Shown piece by piece: positions 56,317 to 64,000 of a DNA stretch of 64,000 nucleotides. The notes beneath the pieces are model-generated. The model made no database searches, was not told where the DNA came from, and saw only the letters and a program-made list of their open reading frames with translations. Position 1 is the stretch's first letter. Every line of letters begins with the position of its first letter. Source of the DNA: Novosphingobium album (ex Liu et al. 2023) (lineage in GTDB: Bacteria > Pseudomonadota > Alphaproteobacteria > Sphingomonadales > Sphingomonadaceae); the NCBI RefSeq assembly GCF_029076845.1, contig NZ_JARESE010000001.1, positions 310,001 through 374,000 on the forward strand. Direction: 5' to 3'. The position numbers and the translations under genes are program-made.

Positions 56317-56327
56317 GCGGGCGGAAC

Positions 56328-57473
56328 CTAGCTGGCGGCGCGCACCGGGTCGAGGGCCAAGCGGCGTGCCGCCTCGATCTCGCGCGCGGCCAGCGTCTGG
56401 ATCAGCCTTGGCCCGTCGAGCCGGATCGGGCCGAGCGGCTCGTCCGCCCGCGCGCCGGGCTGGCCGATGGTGAAGACGCGCGTGGCGCGATGCCCCTCGG
56501 GCCCCAGCACGCAGAAGCGGGCAAGGGGCACGAAGAACTGGCTCTGCCCGTTGCGGATCGGCCGGATCGCCTCGATCGGCAGCCGCAGTTCGCCGTTGAG
56601 CGCCAGGGTTTCGCCCGCCGCCGGGGCGGGGATTTCGTGCCGCGTGTCCAGCGCCTGCGGGTCGGGCGCGAGCTGGGCCCGGCTGTCGAGCGAGGCGTGC
56701 GCGCCGATCATGTCGGCCACCACGCGCAAGGGCCCGTCCGCGCCGTCGCCGGCCAGATCCAGGCGGTAGCGCAGCGTGGCGTAGACCAGCGAAAGCCGCA
56801 GGCTCTCGGGTTCGAGCCGCAGCGCGAAGGCGCCATCGGGGGCCGGGCTGCCTGCCGGAGCGGCTGGGAGGCGGCGGCGCGGATCGGCCAATGCGGCGGG
56901 CGCGCTCGGCGTGGGCGGCGCGGCTTCGGATGCACGGGCCGGGCCCCGTTTCTTGCGGCGCCGGAAGGCGAGCGCGCCGCCTGTGGCCAGCACCAGCGCG
57001 GCGAGGCCGGCGGCGATCCATGGCAACGCATCGCGGCCCTGCGTCGCGGGCACCTCGCTGGCCGGGGCGGGCGCGGGTGCTGGCATCGGGAGCGGCGCGG
57101 CGCTTGCGCTGGCCGGAGCCGGGTTCGCGGTGGCCGTCGGCGTCGGCGTCGCGCGCGGGGCTGGCGGCGAGGCCGTGGGCCGGGGGCGAGTGGATGGCGG
57201 AGACGCGGGCGCGCCCGTTGCCGGCGGAATGGCCAGCGTCGGCGCGGTGGTCGGTGCGGGCGTCGGTGAGGGCGCCGCGCCGGGGCGCGTGCGGAAGGGG
57301 TTTTCGGGATCGACCGGCCCTTCCACGGGCGCGCCGGTCGGGCCGGGGGCGGGCGGCAACTGATAGCTGCCGACCCCGCCGGCATCCTGCGCCGGCAGCG
57401 CGCTGGGCCAGGCAAGCCCCAGCGCGAGCGCGAGGCGGGCAACGTGCGCGGTGATCTTGCGGTCGGCCCTCAT
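56328..57473 (-). CDS. Pro/Ala-rich bitopic membrane protein, unknown function
   Basis: 381 residues. A Sec-type signal (1 to about 28) is followed by about 120 residues almost entirely Pro/Ala/Thr, a transmembrane span (about 149-168), an Arg/Lys stop-transfer, and a C-terminal beta-rich domain of about 160 residues ([35 protein letters not shown]). The topology puts the Pro-rich part in the periplasm and the domain in the cytoplasm. I do not recognise the domain. First gene of the metC-mscS unit. Confidence 0.68.
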   Translation of the reverse strand: MRADRKITAHVARLALALGLAWPSALPAQDAGGVGSYQLPPAPGPTGAPVEGPVDPENPFRTRPGAAPSPTPAPTTAPTLAIPPATGAPASPPSTRPRPTASPPAPRATPTPTATANPAPASASAAPLPMPAPAPAPASEVPATQGRDALPWIAAGLAALVLATGGALAFRRRKKRGPARASEAAPPTPSAPAALADPRRRLPAAPAGSPAPDGAFALRLEPESLRLSLVYATLRYRLDLAGDGADGPLRVVADMIGAHASLDSRAQLAPDPQALDTRHEIPAPAAGETLALNGELRLPIEAIRPIRNGQSQFFVPLARFCVLGPEGHRATRVFTIGQPGARADEPLGPIRLDGPRLIQTLAAREIEAARRLALDPVRAAS

Positions 57474-57576
57474 ATCCCGCCAGTCTCCTTCGGCCGGCCG
57501 GCTGAACCTCGACTTAATTGGCCGGCATGGCAACGCCGGCTTGTGTCGCGCGCGCGATGGCGGCATGGCCGGGGGG

Positions 57577-58038
57577 ATGAGCGATACGCCTTCCCCGCCG
57601 CTGCACCTTGGCCGGCAGAGCGCCTTGCCCGCATCTCCCGAGCAGGCCATTCTCGATTACGTGCCCAATCCCCGCCGGGGCACGCTTTATCTCGTGCGTT
57701 TCGCCGCGCCGGAATTCACCTCGCTATGCCCGGTGACGGGCCAGCCCGATTTCGCGCATCTGGTGATCGATTATGCGCCCGGCGAAACCATCGTCGAATC
57801 GAAAAGCCTGAAGCTGTTCCTTGGCGCGTTCCGCAACCATTGCGGCTTCCACGAGGATGTCACGGTGGGCATCGGCCAGCGCCTGTGCGACGAGATGCGC
57901 CCGCTCTGGCTGCGCATCGGCGGCTACTGGTATCCGCGGGGCGGCATTCCCATCGACGTGTTCTGGCAATCCGGCCCGGCGCCCGCTGGGCTGTGGGTGC
58001 CCGATCAGGGCGTGCCGGGCTATCGCGGCCGCGGCTAG
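57577..58038 (+). CDS. queF: NADPH-dependent 7-cyano-7-deazaguanine (preQ0) reductase
   Basis: 153 residues, the short unimodular QueF. Catalytic Cys51 in [12 protein letters not shown] with Asp58, and the NADPH-binding ESKSLKLF (74-81), followed by FHED. Converts preQ0 to preQ1 for queuosine. ATG 57577 gives the usual length; ATG 57565 is four codons upstream. No other que gene is in the window. It is divergent from the Pro-rich membrane protein gene. Confidence 0.94.
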   Translation: MSDTPSPPLHLGRQSALPASPEQAILDYVPNPRRGTLYLVRFAAPEFTSLCPVTGQPDFAHLVIDYAPGETIVESKSLKLFLGAFRNHCGFHEDVTVGIGQRLCDEMRPLWLRIGGYWYPRGGIPIDVFWQSGPAPAGLWVPDQGVPGYRGRG

Positions 58039-58053
58039 CGCGCTCGATCCCGC

Positions 58054-58320
58054 CTAGTTGGCCGAAGCGAAAGCCGCCGCGTGCCGGGTCAGGTCGATCG
58101 TGCCCTTGCCCAGCCGTGCGAGTTGCCTGCTGTCCAGGCACTGCGCGAAGACGGTGGGATAGTCGGCGGCCATGGCCGTGTCGCTGCCCAGCGCCGCTTC
58201 CCGGGCGGCAAGGCAGGCTGTGCGGCTTTCGTAGCCTTGCACCGGGCCGGCCAGGCGCTGGCAGGCGGTGCCGTCGTCCGAACAGCCGAACAGGGCCAGG
58301 GCAAACATCACTCCGCTCAT
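58054..58320 (-). CDS. Small cysteine-rich secreted/lipoprotein, unknown function
   Basis: 88 residues. Short hydrophobic N-terminus ending in LFGC, compatible with a lipobox (about residues 10-13), then four further cysteines (TACQRL, RTACLA, FAQCLD). It is convergent with queF (15 bp) and has no recognised family. ATG 58320; the ribosome site is weak. Could be a real small lipoprotein or a chance frame; the signal-like start favours the former. Confidence 0.52.
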   Translation of the reverse strand: MSGVMFALALFGCSDDGTACQRLAGPVQGYESRTACLAAREAALGSDTAMAADYPTVFAQCLDSRQLARLGKGTIDLTRHAAAFASAN

Positions 58321-58407
58321 TCATCGTCCCCTTTCAATAAGGGAACGCCTAGGCGGCGATTCGTTTCCCGTCGGTGCGAAAACGCACAGGATCGGGCGAA
58401 AGCGTGC

Positions 58408-59295
58408 CTATCCTTGCAGTTTTTTCAGCGTCCCGCCCAGCGGCGCGGGCATGAAGCCGTCGCCTTCCGGCCAGTCGAGGAAGCCCCACGAGGCGCTGGT
58501 GCCGCCATCGACATGGAGCGTCTGCCCCGTCACCGTGCGCGACAGGTCGCTGACGAGGAACAGCAGGCCGTCGATCACTTCGCCAACGCTGGGGGGGCGC
58601 TTTTGCGGCACGTAGAATTCGATCGACTTGTTCAGCGCATCCTCGCCCAGTTCGGCCAGCCGGGCGAAGTCCTCCGCCGCCAGCGCGGCGTTGGAGGCGC
58701 GGGCCAGCGTCGTGTCGCTGGCCAGGCAGTTCACCCGGATCATGTCGGCGCCCAGTTCGACCGCGAGCGCGCGGGTAAAATTGGTCGTCGCCGCCTTGGC
58801 CCCGGCATAGACCGCGAAGGTGGCGGCGCCGCGATGCGCCTCGATCGTGGTGAAATTGACGATCGCGGCGCCTTCGCCGCTTGCGCGCAGCAGCGGCAAC
58901 GCGCGGTGGCAGGATTGCACGATGTAATCGTAATTCATGCGGATATCGCGGGCGTGCAGCGCGCGGGTCGTATCGGCGAACAGGTTGCGCTCGACCAGAC
59001 CGGCGACGTTGACCAGGATATCGACCCGCCCGGTCTCGGCCGCGACCGCGTCCCAGAACGCATCGAGCGAGGCTTCGTCGGCCACATCGGCGCAATGCGC
59101 CGAGATCGTGCCGCCCAGCGCTTCCACTTCGGGAACGATGGCCGCGATCCCCTCGCGATCGTTGTCGCAGGCGATCACCCGCACGCCTTCGTGCGCCAGC
59201 CCCAGCGTGACGCCGCGCCCGATATGGCCGGCGCAGCCGCCGATCACGACGGCGATCTTCCCGGCCATGGCCCGATGCGCTTCCAGCAATCCCAT
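58408..59295 (-). CDS. Short-chain dehydrogenase/reductase (SDR) A
   Basis: 295 residues. Classical SDR: GGCAGHIGRG cofactor loop near residue 14, NVAG, and the YAGAK active-site Tyr-x3-Lys. The usual catalytic serine position reads Thr (NFTTIEAH), unusual but seen in some SDRs. C-terminal GQTLHVDGG is standard. ATG 59295 is chosen for the GGGAGAG 6 nt before; ATG 59310 is an alternative. Divergent from SDR B across a 186-bp gap, and probably part of the GntR-linked cluster. Confidence 0.88.
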   Translation of the reverse strand: MGLLEAHRAMAGKIAVVIGGCAGHIGRGVTLGLAHEGVRVIACDNDREGIAAIVPEVEALGGTISAHCADVADEASLDAFWDAVAAETGRVDILVNVAGLVERNLFADTTRALHARDIRMNYDYIVQSCHRALPLLRASGEGAAIVNFTTIEAHRGAATFAVYAGAKAATTNFTRALAVELGADMIRVNCLASDTTLARASNAALAAEDFARLAELGEDALNKSIEFYVPQKRPPSVGEVIDGLLFLVSDLSRTVTGQTLHVDGGTSASWGFLDWPEGDGFMPAPLGGTLKKLQG

Positions 59296-59361
59296 TCCCG
59301 ACTCTCCCATTGGTATCTTGTCGGCAAATCTATGGACGAGGCCGGCGCGGGCGGGCAAGCG

Positions 59362-59385
59362 GATTGACTGTACGACTGTTCAATC
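59362..59385. promoter_or_regulatory. Dyad GATTGA-N12-TCAATC in the divergent SDR promoter region
   Basis: GATTGA (59362-59367) and TCAATC (59380-59385) are perfect inverted 6-mers. They lie 67 bp upstream of SDR A and 97 bp upstream of SDR B. A separate TGGTATCTTGTCGGC at 59311-59325 resembles the GTATAC-type sites at 62258 and 63792 but with mismatches. Confidence 0.35.
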
Positions 59386-59481
59386 GCGCACCGGGATGCG
59401 CACGATGCGGCACTCGTCATTGGTCGCGGTATTGACGAGTGCCGCTCCGCTCGCCGACAACGGGCGGGGAGGAGATGGTGC

Positions 59482-60309
59482 ATGTCTGAAAGAACCTGGC
59501 TGGTCACCGGCGCGTCGCGCGGGTTTGGCCGCGTGCTGGCCGAAGCGCTGCTGGAACGGGGCGAACGGGTGGTGGCCACCGCGCGCGCCGTGGCCTTGCT
59601 GGAGGGGCTGGCCGCGCCTTATGGCGATCGCGCGCTGGCACTGGCGCTCGACGTCACGCGGCCCGAAGCGATCGCGGCCGCTGTCGCCCGCGCGCTGGAA
59701 CGGTTCGGCGCGATCGACGTGCTGGTCAACAATGCCGGCCACGGCCACATGGGAACGGTGGAGGACGCGCCGGTCGCCGATGCGCGGGCGATGATGGAAA
59801 CCAACTATTTCGGCGCGCTGGGGATGATCAAGGCGGTGCTGCCGGGGATGCTGGCGCGCCGGTCCGGGCAGATCGTCAATATCGGCTCGGTCGCGGGGCA
59901 AGTGGGCTTTCCCGTGATCGGTTATTACTGCGCGTCCAAGTTCGCGCTTGCCGGCCTGACCGAATCGATGGCGGCCGAGCTGGCGCCGCTCGGCATCCGG
60001 GTGACGCTGGCCGAGCTGGGCCCTTTCGCGACCGGCTTTGCCGGGGCGATGGATATCGTCCCGCCTGCGGCGCATTACGATCTGGCGGCGCTGTCGCGCG
60101 AGGCGGGCAACGCCGGTTGGGGCGCGGGCGACGATCCGCGCGCCGGCGCCGAAGCGCTGCTGGCCGCGCTGGCCGATCCCGCGCCGCCGCGCCGGCTGAT
60201 CCTGGGCCAGCCGGGGCTCGATGTCGTCGCGCTGCACGAGGCGCGGCGGCTGGCCGAGCGGGAGCGTTGGCTGGCCGTCGCCCGGTTGGAGGCGATCGTC
60301 GCCGGATGA
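59482..60309 (+). CDS. Short-chain dehydrogenase/reductase (SDR) B
   Basis: 275 residues. Cofactor loop TGASRGFGR (about 9-17), NNAGHG, catalytic GSVAGQ serine and YYCASK. NADP preference is suggested by the basic residue after the loop. Substrate unknown. ATG 59482, no clear ribosome site. 73 bp upstream of the GntR gene in the same direction. Confidence 0.92.
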   Translation: MSERTWLVTGASRGFGRVLAEALLERGERVVATARAVALLEGLAAPYGDRALALALDVTRPEAIAAAVARALERFGAIDVLVNNAGHGHMGTVEDAPVADARAMMETNYFGALGMIKAVLPGMLARRSGQIVNIGSVAGQVGFPVIGYYCASKFALAGLTESMAAELAPLGIRVTLAELGPFATGFAGAMDIVPPAAHYDLAALSREAGNAGWGAGDDPRAGAEALLAALADPAPPRRLILGQPGLDVVALHEARRLAERERWLAVARLEAIVAG

Positions 60310-60382
60310 GCGCGGCGCGCGATTTGGCGAAGCGCGGTGTTGCCGCTATGGTCCGCGCCCCAGCGATTTTCCAAGGAGTCCA

Positions 60383-61090
60383 ATGATCAAGGATCAGCAA
60401 ACCGTCGCGAGCCAGCGGGTCGCCGATATCCTTGCCGAGCGTATCCTTTCCGGCGAGCTGGTGCCGGGCGCGCGGATCAAGCAGGACGAACTGGCCGATG
60501 AACTGCACACCAGCCGCATCCCGGTGCGTGACGCGCTGCGGATGCTGGAAGCGCGCGGGCTCGTCACCATGCGTGTCAATGCCGGCGCGCGCGTCACCAG
60601 CCTGACCAATCGCGACCTCATCATTTCCTATGAGATCCGCGAAAGGATCGAGCCGCTGCTGCTGGCGGACAGCGTGCCGAACCTGACCGACGCGGATATC
60701 GAGGATCTGCGTCAGGTGATGGAACGCAACGAACGCGTGACCGACATCGACGAGGCGATCGCGCTGGGGCGCGAATTCCACTGGATCACTTATCGTCGCC
60801 ACAACACGCCTCTGCTCGCGCAGATCGTCGAACGGGTCTGGGACACGACCCAAAGCTACCGCCGGGCCTACCTGAAGCTGGCCATGTCCGGTGGCAACCG
60901 CACTCATGATATCGAGCACCAACTGATGTTTGACGCAATTCGCAATCGAGAAATAGAGACCGCGCAAGCCGCGCTGGTCATGCATATCCGTCGCACCCGC
61001 ACGGGGCTGGTGCGCTATGGCCATCTGCTGGCCGGCAGCGGCCAGCCCGCGCCCGTGTCCGGCACTCCGATCCTGGACGCCGCCGAATGA
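60383..61090 (+). CDS. GntR-family transcriptional regulator (FadR/FCD subfamily)
   Basis: 235 residues. N-terminal winged-helix (about 10-75: ILAERILSGELVPGARIKQDELADELHTSRIPVRDALRMLEARGLV is the canonical GntR pattern, in order) and C-terminal FCD all-helical ligand domain with metal-binding-type residues in RNREIETAQAALVMHIRRT. AAGGAG precedes ATG 60383. The ATGA overlap with the acyl-CoA dehydrogenase gene suggests it controls that operon; candidate sites are at 62258 and 63792. Confidence 0.93.
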   Translation: MIKDQQTVASQRVADILAERILSGELVPGARIKQDELADELHTSRIPVRDALRMLEARGLVTMRVNAGARVTSLTNRDLIISYEIRERIEPLLLADSVPNLTDADIEDLRQVMERNERVTDIDEAIALGREFHWITYRRHNTPLLAQIVERVWDTTQSYRRAYLKLAMSGGNRTHDIEHQLMFDAIRNREIETAQAALVMHIRRTRTGLVRYGHLLAGSGQPAPVSGTPILDAAE

Positions 61091-62247
61091 GCCGCGCGAC
61101 ACCGCCGTTCGATTTCGCGCTGGGCGAGAATGCGGAGATGATCCGCGAAAGCACCGCGCGCTTCGCCGATGAACGGATCGCGCCGCTGGCGGCGAAAGTC
61201 GATGCCGAGGACTGGTTTCCCCGCGCGCTCTGGCCGGAAATGGGCGAGCTGGGCCTGCACGGCATTACCGTGGAAGAGGACTGGGGCGGGATCGGCCTGG
61301 GCTACCTCGAACATGTGATCGCGGTGGAGGAAGTGAGCCGGGCCAGTGCTTCGGTGGGCCTGAGCTATGGCGCGCACTCGAACCTGTGCGTCAACCAGAT
61401 CCGCCGCTGGGGCAACGAGGAGCAGAAGGCGAAGTACCTGCCCAGGCTGATCACTGGCGAGCATGTCGGCAGCCTGGCGATGTCGGAAGCGGGCGCGGGC
61501 TCGGACGTGGTGGGCATGAAGCTGAAGGCCGATGCGGTGCCCGGCGGCTTCCGGCTGAACGGCACCAAGTTCTGGATCACCAACGGCACTTATGCCGATA
61601 CTCTGGTGGTCTATGCCAAGACCGGCGAGGGATCGAAGGGCATCACCGCCTTCCTGATCGAGAAGGACTTCGCCGGCTTTGCGATCGGCCAGAAGATCGA
61701 CAAGATGGGGATGCGCGGCTCGCCCACCTGCGAGCTGGTGTTCGACGATTGCTTCGTGCCCGAGGAGCAGGTGATGGGCCCGCTGCACGGCGGTGTACGC
61801 GTGCTGATGAGCGGGCTTGATTATGAGCGGGTGGTGCTGGCCGGGCTACAGCTTGGCATCATGCAGGCCTGCCTCGACACGGTGATTCCCTATGTGCGCG
61901 AGCGGCGGCAGTTCGGCAAGCCGATCGGCGCGTTCCAGCTGATGCAGGCCAAGGTGGCGGACATGTACGTCGCGCTGCAATCGGCGCGGGCTTATGTCTA
62001 TGCGGTGGCGCGGGCCTGCGATGCCGGGCAGACGACGCGCTTCGACGCGGCCGGTGCGATCCTGCTGGCGAGCGAGAGCGCGTTCCGCGTCGCGGGCGAG
62101 GCGGTGCAGGCGCTGGGCGGCGCCGGCTATACCAAGGACTGGCCGGTCGAACGCTATCTGCGCGATGCCAAGCTGCTCGACATCGGCGCCGGCACCAACG
62201 AGATCCGCCGCATGTTGATCGGCCGGGAGCTGATCGGCGCGGCCTGA
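61087..62247 (+). CDS. Acyl-CoA dehydrogenase, isovaleryl-CoA dehydrogenase type
   Basis: 386 residues. FAD-binding MSEAGAGSDV and KFWITNGTYAD are typical. The catalytic base looks like the isovaleryl type: Glu247 in SGLDYERVVL (helix G) rather than the medium-chain position, where the C-terminus reads IGAGTNEIRR. It probably oxidises a branched or short acyl-CoA. No liu/mcc genes (MccA/B, enoyl hydratase, HMG lyase) are adjacent, so leucine degradation is not shown. Overlaps the regulator gene by 4 nt. Confidence 0.92.
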   Translation: MSRATPPFDFALGENAEMIRESTARFADERIAPLAAKVDAEDWFPRALWPEMGELGLHGITVEEDWGGIGLGYLEHVIAVEEVSRASASVGLSYGAHSNLCVNQIRRWGNEEQKAKYLPRLITGEHVGSLAMSEAGAGSDVVGMKLKADAVPGGFRLNGTKFWITNGTYADTLVVYAKTGEGSKGITAFLIEKDFAGFAIGQKIDKMGMRGSPTCELVFDDCFVPEEQVMGPLHGGVRVLMSGLDYERVVLAGLQLGIMQACLDTVIPYVRERRQFGKPIGAFQLMQAKVADMYVALQSARAYVYAVARACDAGQTTRFDAAGAILLASESAFRVAGEAVQALGGAGYTKDWPVERYLRDAKLLDIGAGTNEIRRMLIGRELIGAA

Positions 62248-62257
62248 CGGGGGATTC

Positions 62258-62273
62258 GTGTATACATTGGCGG
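62258..62273. promoter_or_regulatory. Putative GntR operator upstream of the GlcG/HbpS gene
   Basis: GTGTATACATTGGCGG. The palindromic core GTATAC (62260-62265) and flank CATTGGCG match the site at 63792-63806. FadR/VanR-type GntR sites have the T-GT-N-AC-A form, which the core fits. It lies 71 bp before the start at 62336. Confidence 0.5.
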
Positions 62274-62335
62274 TTGCCGGTGTGGGCCCGCGCGGCTAGA
62301 CGGCGCGGGCAATCGCACAGGGAAAGGACCGCCGC

Positions 62336-62755
62336 ATGATCAGCCTCGAACAGGCCCGCGCCATCATCGCCGCCACGCGCGCCAGGGGCCGCGAGATGGG
62401 CCTCAACCCGCTCACCGTGGTGGTGCTCGACGCGGGCGGCCATCTGGTGGCGATGGAGCGGGAGGACGGCTCGGCCTATGGCCGCCCGGATATCGCCGGC
62501 GGCAAGGCGGCGGGCGCGCTCGCCATGGGCGTGTCCAGCCGCAAGCTGGGCGACATGGCGGCCGAACGCCCGCAATTCCTGGCGGCGCTGAGCGCGGCCT
62601 GGGCCGGCAAGCTGATCCCGGCGGCCGGCGGCGTGCTGGTGAAGGACGCGGCCGGCAGCCTGCTGGGCGCGGTCGGCGTCAGCGGCGACCTGTCCGACAA
62701 GGACGAGGAAGCAGCCTTCGCCGGGATCGCCGCCGCGGGGCTGGCCGCCGGCTAG
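62336..62755 (+). CDS. GlcG/HbpS-family heme-degrading-like protein
   Basis: 139 residues. The whole protein is the GlcG/HbpS domain: VVVLDAGGHLVAMEREDG, ALAMGVSSRKLG and a GAVGVSGDLSDKDEEAA end. Family members bind heme or small molecules and are often found in catabolic operons. AGGGAAAGGA precedes ATG 62336. Convergent with the SMP-30 gene (17 bp). Confidence 0.9.
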   Translation: MISLEQARAIIAATRARGREMGLNPLTVVVLDAGGHLVAMEREDGSAYGRPDIAGGKAAGALAMGVSSRKLGDMAAERPQFLAALSAAWAGKLIPAAGGVLVKDAAGSLLGAVGVSGDLSDKDEEAAFAGIAAAGLAAG

Positions 62756-62772
62756 GCCGGCGCGCCCGCGCC

Positions 62773-63696
62773 TCAGATGCTGGTGGAATAGATCTCGCGT
62801 CCGGGCACCGGCATCTCGGTCTTGTAGACCGCGCCGGTGCTCGATTCGGTGAAGAACAGCCACTTGTTGTCCGGGCCGCCGTAAGCCGCGTTGGTGGTGA
62901 AGCGACCTTCGGGGACGTCGATCCGCAGCATCGGCTCACCCCGGTTGCTGAACAGCCAGACCGCGCCGAAGCCGACGTGGCAGACGACGATGTTGTCCTC
63001 CTGGTCGATGGTCACGCCGTCCGGCCCGCTGCCGCCCGACATCTGGATGAACGTGCCGACCTTGCTGACCACGGCGCCGTCCATCACCAGCGGCAGCCGC
63101 CAGATCGCGTTGGCGCGCGTCACCGCCAGGAACAGCGCGGTCTCCGCCTTGTTGAGCACGAGGCCGTTGGGGCTGGGGATCTTGTCGAGCAGCAGTTCGA
63201 GCTGGCCGGTGCCGCGCTTCACCCGGAACAGGCGGCCGTTGGGATTGTGCCAGCCGCTCTGGCCCTGATCGGTGAAATAGATGTCGCCGTTTCTCGCGAT
63301 CGTCAGGTCGTTGCAGCCCAGGAACGGTTCCAGCAGGTAACGTTCGAACCAGGGCTCGGCCTTGCCGGTGGCCAGATCGCAGATCATCATGCCGCGATGG
63401 TGATCGGCCACCAGCAGGCGCCCGTCGTCGAGGAACTTCATGCCGTTGGGCTGGCCATCGTATTCAAAGCCCAGCTCGCATTCGCCATCGGGCGAAATTC
63501 TGAACAGCCGCCCCCAGGGAATGTCGGTGACCCACAGGTTGCCCGCGCTGTCGAACACCGGGCCTTCGAGGAACACGGGTGCCGGCGCGCCGTGAAGCTG
63601 GACTTGCGCCCATTCGGTGGTCTCGCCATGGCGGCGGAACTTTTCGGGGATGCGGCAGAACACTTCGGCCATGACTGCGGGCGGGGCGGCGAACAT
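62773..63696 (-). CDS. SMP-30/gluconolactonase-family protein
   Basis: 307 residues, six-bladed beta-propeller. Metal ligands are suggested by FLEGPVFDSAGNLWVTD (Glu44), CNDLTI and SGGSGPDGVTIDQEDN. Members hydrolyse sugar or other lactones. GAGAGGAAGC precedes ATG 63696. It faces the 2-hydroxyacid dehydrogenase gene across a 136-bp divergent region that contains the GTATAC site. Confidence 0.92.
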   Translation of the reverse strand: MFAAPPAVMAEVFCRIPEKFRRHGETTEWAQVQLHGAPAPVFLEGPVFDSAGNLWVTDIPWGRLFRISPDGECELGFEYDGQPNGMKFLDDGRLLVADHHRGMMICDLATGKAEPWFERYLLEPFLGCNDLTIARNGDIYFTDQGQSGWHNPNGRLFRVKRGTGQLELLLDKIPSPNGLVLNKAETALFLAVTRANAIWRLPLVMDGAVVSKVGTFIQMSGGSGPDGVTIDQEDNIVVCHVGFGAVWLFSNRGEPMLRIDVPEGRFTTNAAYGGPDNKWLFFTESSTGAVYKTEMPVPGREIYSTSI

Positions 63697-63791
63697 GCTT
63701 CCTCTCTCCTTCTCTGGGGCTCAAAGCCCCTATTATGAGTTGACGCGCGGGCAAAGAGCTTTCAGTTGGAATCGGGCCCTGATCGGGCAAA

Positions 63792-63806
63792 TGGTATACA
63801 TCGGCG
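63792..63806. promoter_or_regulatory. Putative GntR operator in the SMP-30 / dehydrogenase divergent region
   Basis: TGGTATACATCGGCG; core GTATAC at 63794-63799. Same core and flank as 62258-62273. It lies 34 bp before the GTG at 63833 and about 100 bp before the SMP-30 start, so it could control both directions. Confidence 0.5.
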
Positions 63807-63832
63807 CGCTGCCGGCATGGGAGAGAAAAGGC

Positions 63833-64000
63833 GTGGCCACGCGCGAACGCGTCTGCATCATTGATCCGATTCACCCCGTCGGCGTCGAGCGGATCGCCGC
63901 CGCGCATGACGTGATCGGGGCAGAGGGCTGGCGCGATGATCCGCGCCTTGCGGATACGAGCGTGATCGTCATCCGCACCAGCGACATCGGCGATGACCTG
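63833..64000 (+). CDS. D-2-hydroxyacid dehydrogenase-like protein, 3' end outside window
   Basis: Open frame from GTG 63833 to the end, 56 residues. GGGAGAG lies about 8 nt upstream. Sequence VCIIDPIHPVGVERIAAAH and TSVIVIRTSDI match the N-terminal (catalytic-domain, non-contiguous) part of the D-isomer 2-hydroxyacid dehydrogenase family (phosphoglycerate dehydrogenase-like). The Rossmann motif is beyond the window, so substrate and cofactor are unknown. Confidence 0.65.
   Translation, partial: MATRERVCIIDPIHPVGVERIAAAHDVIGAEGWRDDPRLADTSVIVIRTSDIGDDL

Noticed and set aside
61087..62247. Leucine-degradation (liu) operon assignment
   Set aside because: No methylcrotonyl-CoA carboxylase, enoyl-CoA hydratase or HMG-CoA lyase genes are adjacent, so only the enzyme type is claimed.

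Overview
The window is a high-GC alphaproteobacterial chromosome segment, most likely from the Sphingomonadales and possibly a Novosphingobium-type organism. This is judged from the content and order of the division and cell-wall (dcw) cluster, a long FtsZ, a type-2 ArgC, the DUF2849/DUF934 sulfite-reductase operon and the TonB-receptor style. The taxonomy is inference from protein character, not a database match. Most of the segment is core genome. No prophage, CRISPR array, insertion sequence, toxin-antitoxin pair or defence system was recognised.

Layout. 1-1801: the end of a cysteine synthase, then two small envelope proteins. 1802-21044: a nearly complete dcw cluster, all on the plus strand and mostly with 1-4 nt overlaps: mraZ-rsmH-ftsL-ftsI-murE-murF-mraY-murD-ftsW-murG-murC-murB-ddlB-ftsQ-ftsA-ftsZ. 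It makes UDP-MurNAc-pentapeptide (meso-DAP type), lipid I and lipid II, and the septal synthase and Z-ring. The mraZ and ftsZ upstream regions carry MraZ-box-like repeats, GANTC methylation sites and a near-consensus DnaA box. 21202-26359: a SPOR-domain protein, a YbjN protein, proC, a BI-1 membrane protein and a lipoprotein. 26476-35488: tRNA-Ala(CGC), obgE, proB, a TonB-dependent receptor, phhB and ccmAB. 35625-44345: map, a lipoprotein, pepA, an orphan SH3 protein, argC, the nitrogen pair glnB-glnA behind a sigma-54-type promoter, a fasciclin lipoprotein and bpt.

44572-58320: ilvA, a beta-hydroxyacid dehydrogenase, an amidohydrolase, then a long minus-strand run. That run starts with a Pro-rich membrane protein, metC, mscS and an orphan histidine kinase, and ends in the assimilatory sulfur operon cysG-DUF2849-cysI-DUF934-cysH. 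queF and a small secreted protein follow. 58408-64000: an accessory-looking catabolic cluster of two SDRs, a GntR/FCD regulator, an isovaleryl-type acyl-CoA dehydrogenase, a GlcG/HbpS protein, an SMP-30 lactonase and the start of a 2-hydroxyacid dehydrogenase. Two matching GTATAC-centred sites suggest a local GntR regulon.

The two most unusual things are (i) a dispersed REPIN-like palindrome family, whose best copy at 40256-40388 has a perfect 32-bp inverted repeat flanked by two small hairpins, with decayed or half copies at five other gene boundaries, and (ii) the uncharacterised GntR-linked catabolic cluster at the right end. A further palindrome (15934-16051) contains the ddlB ribosome binding site.
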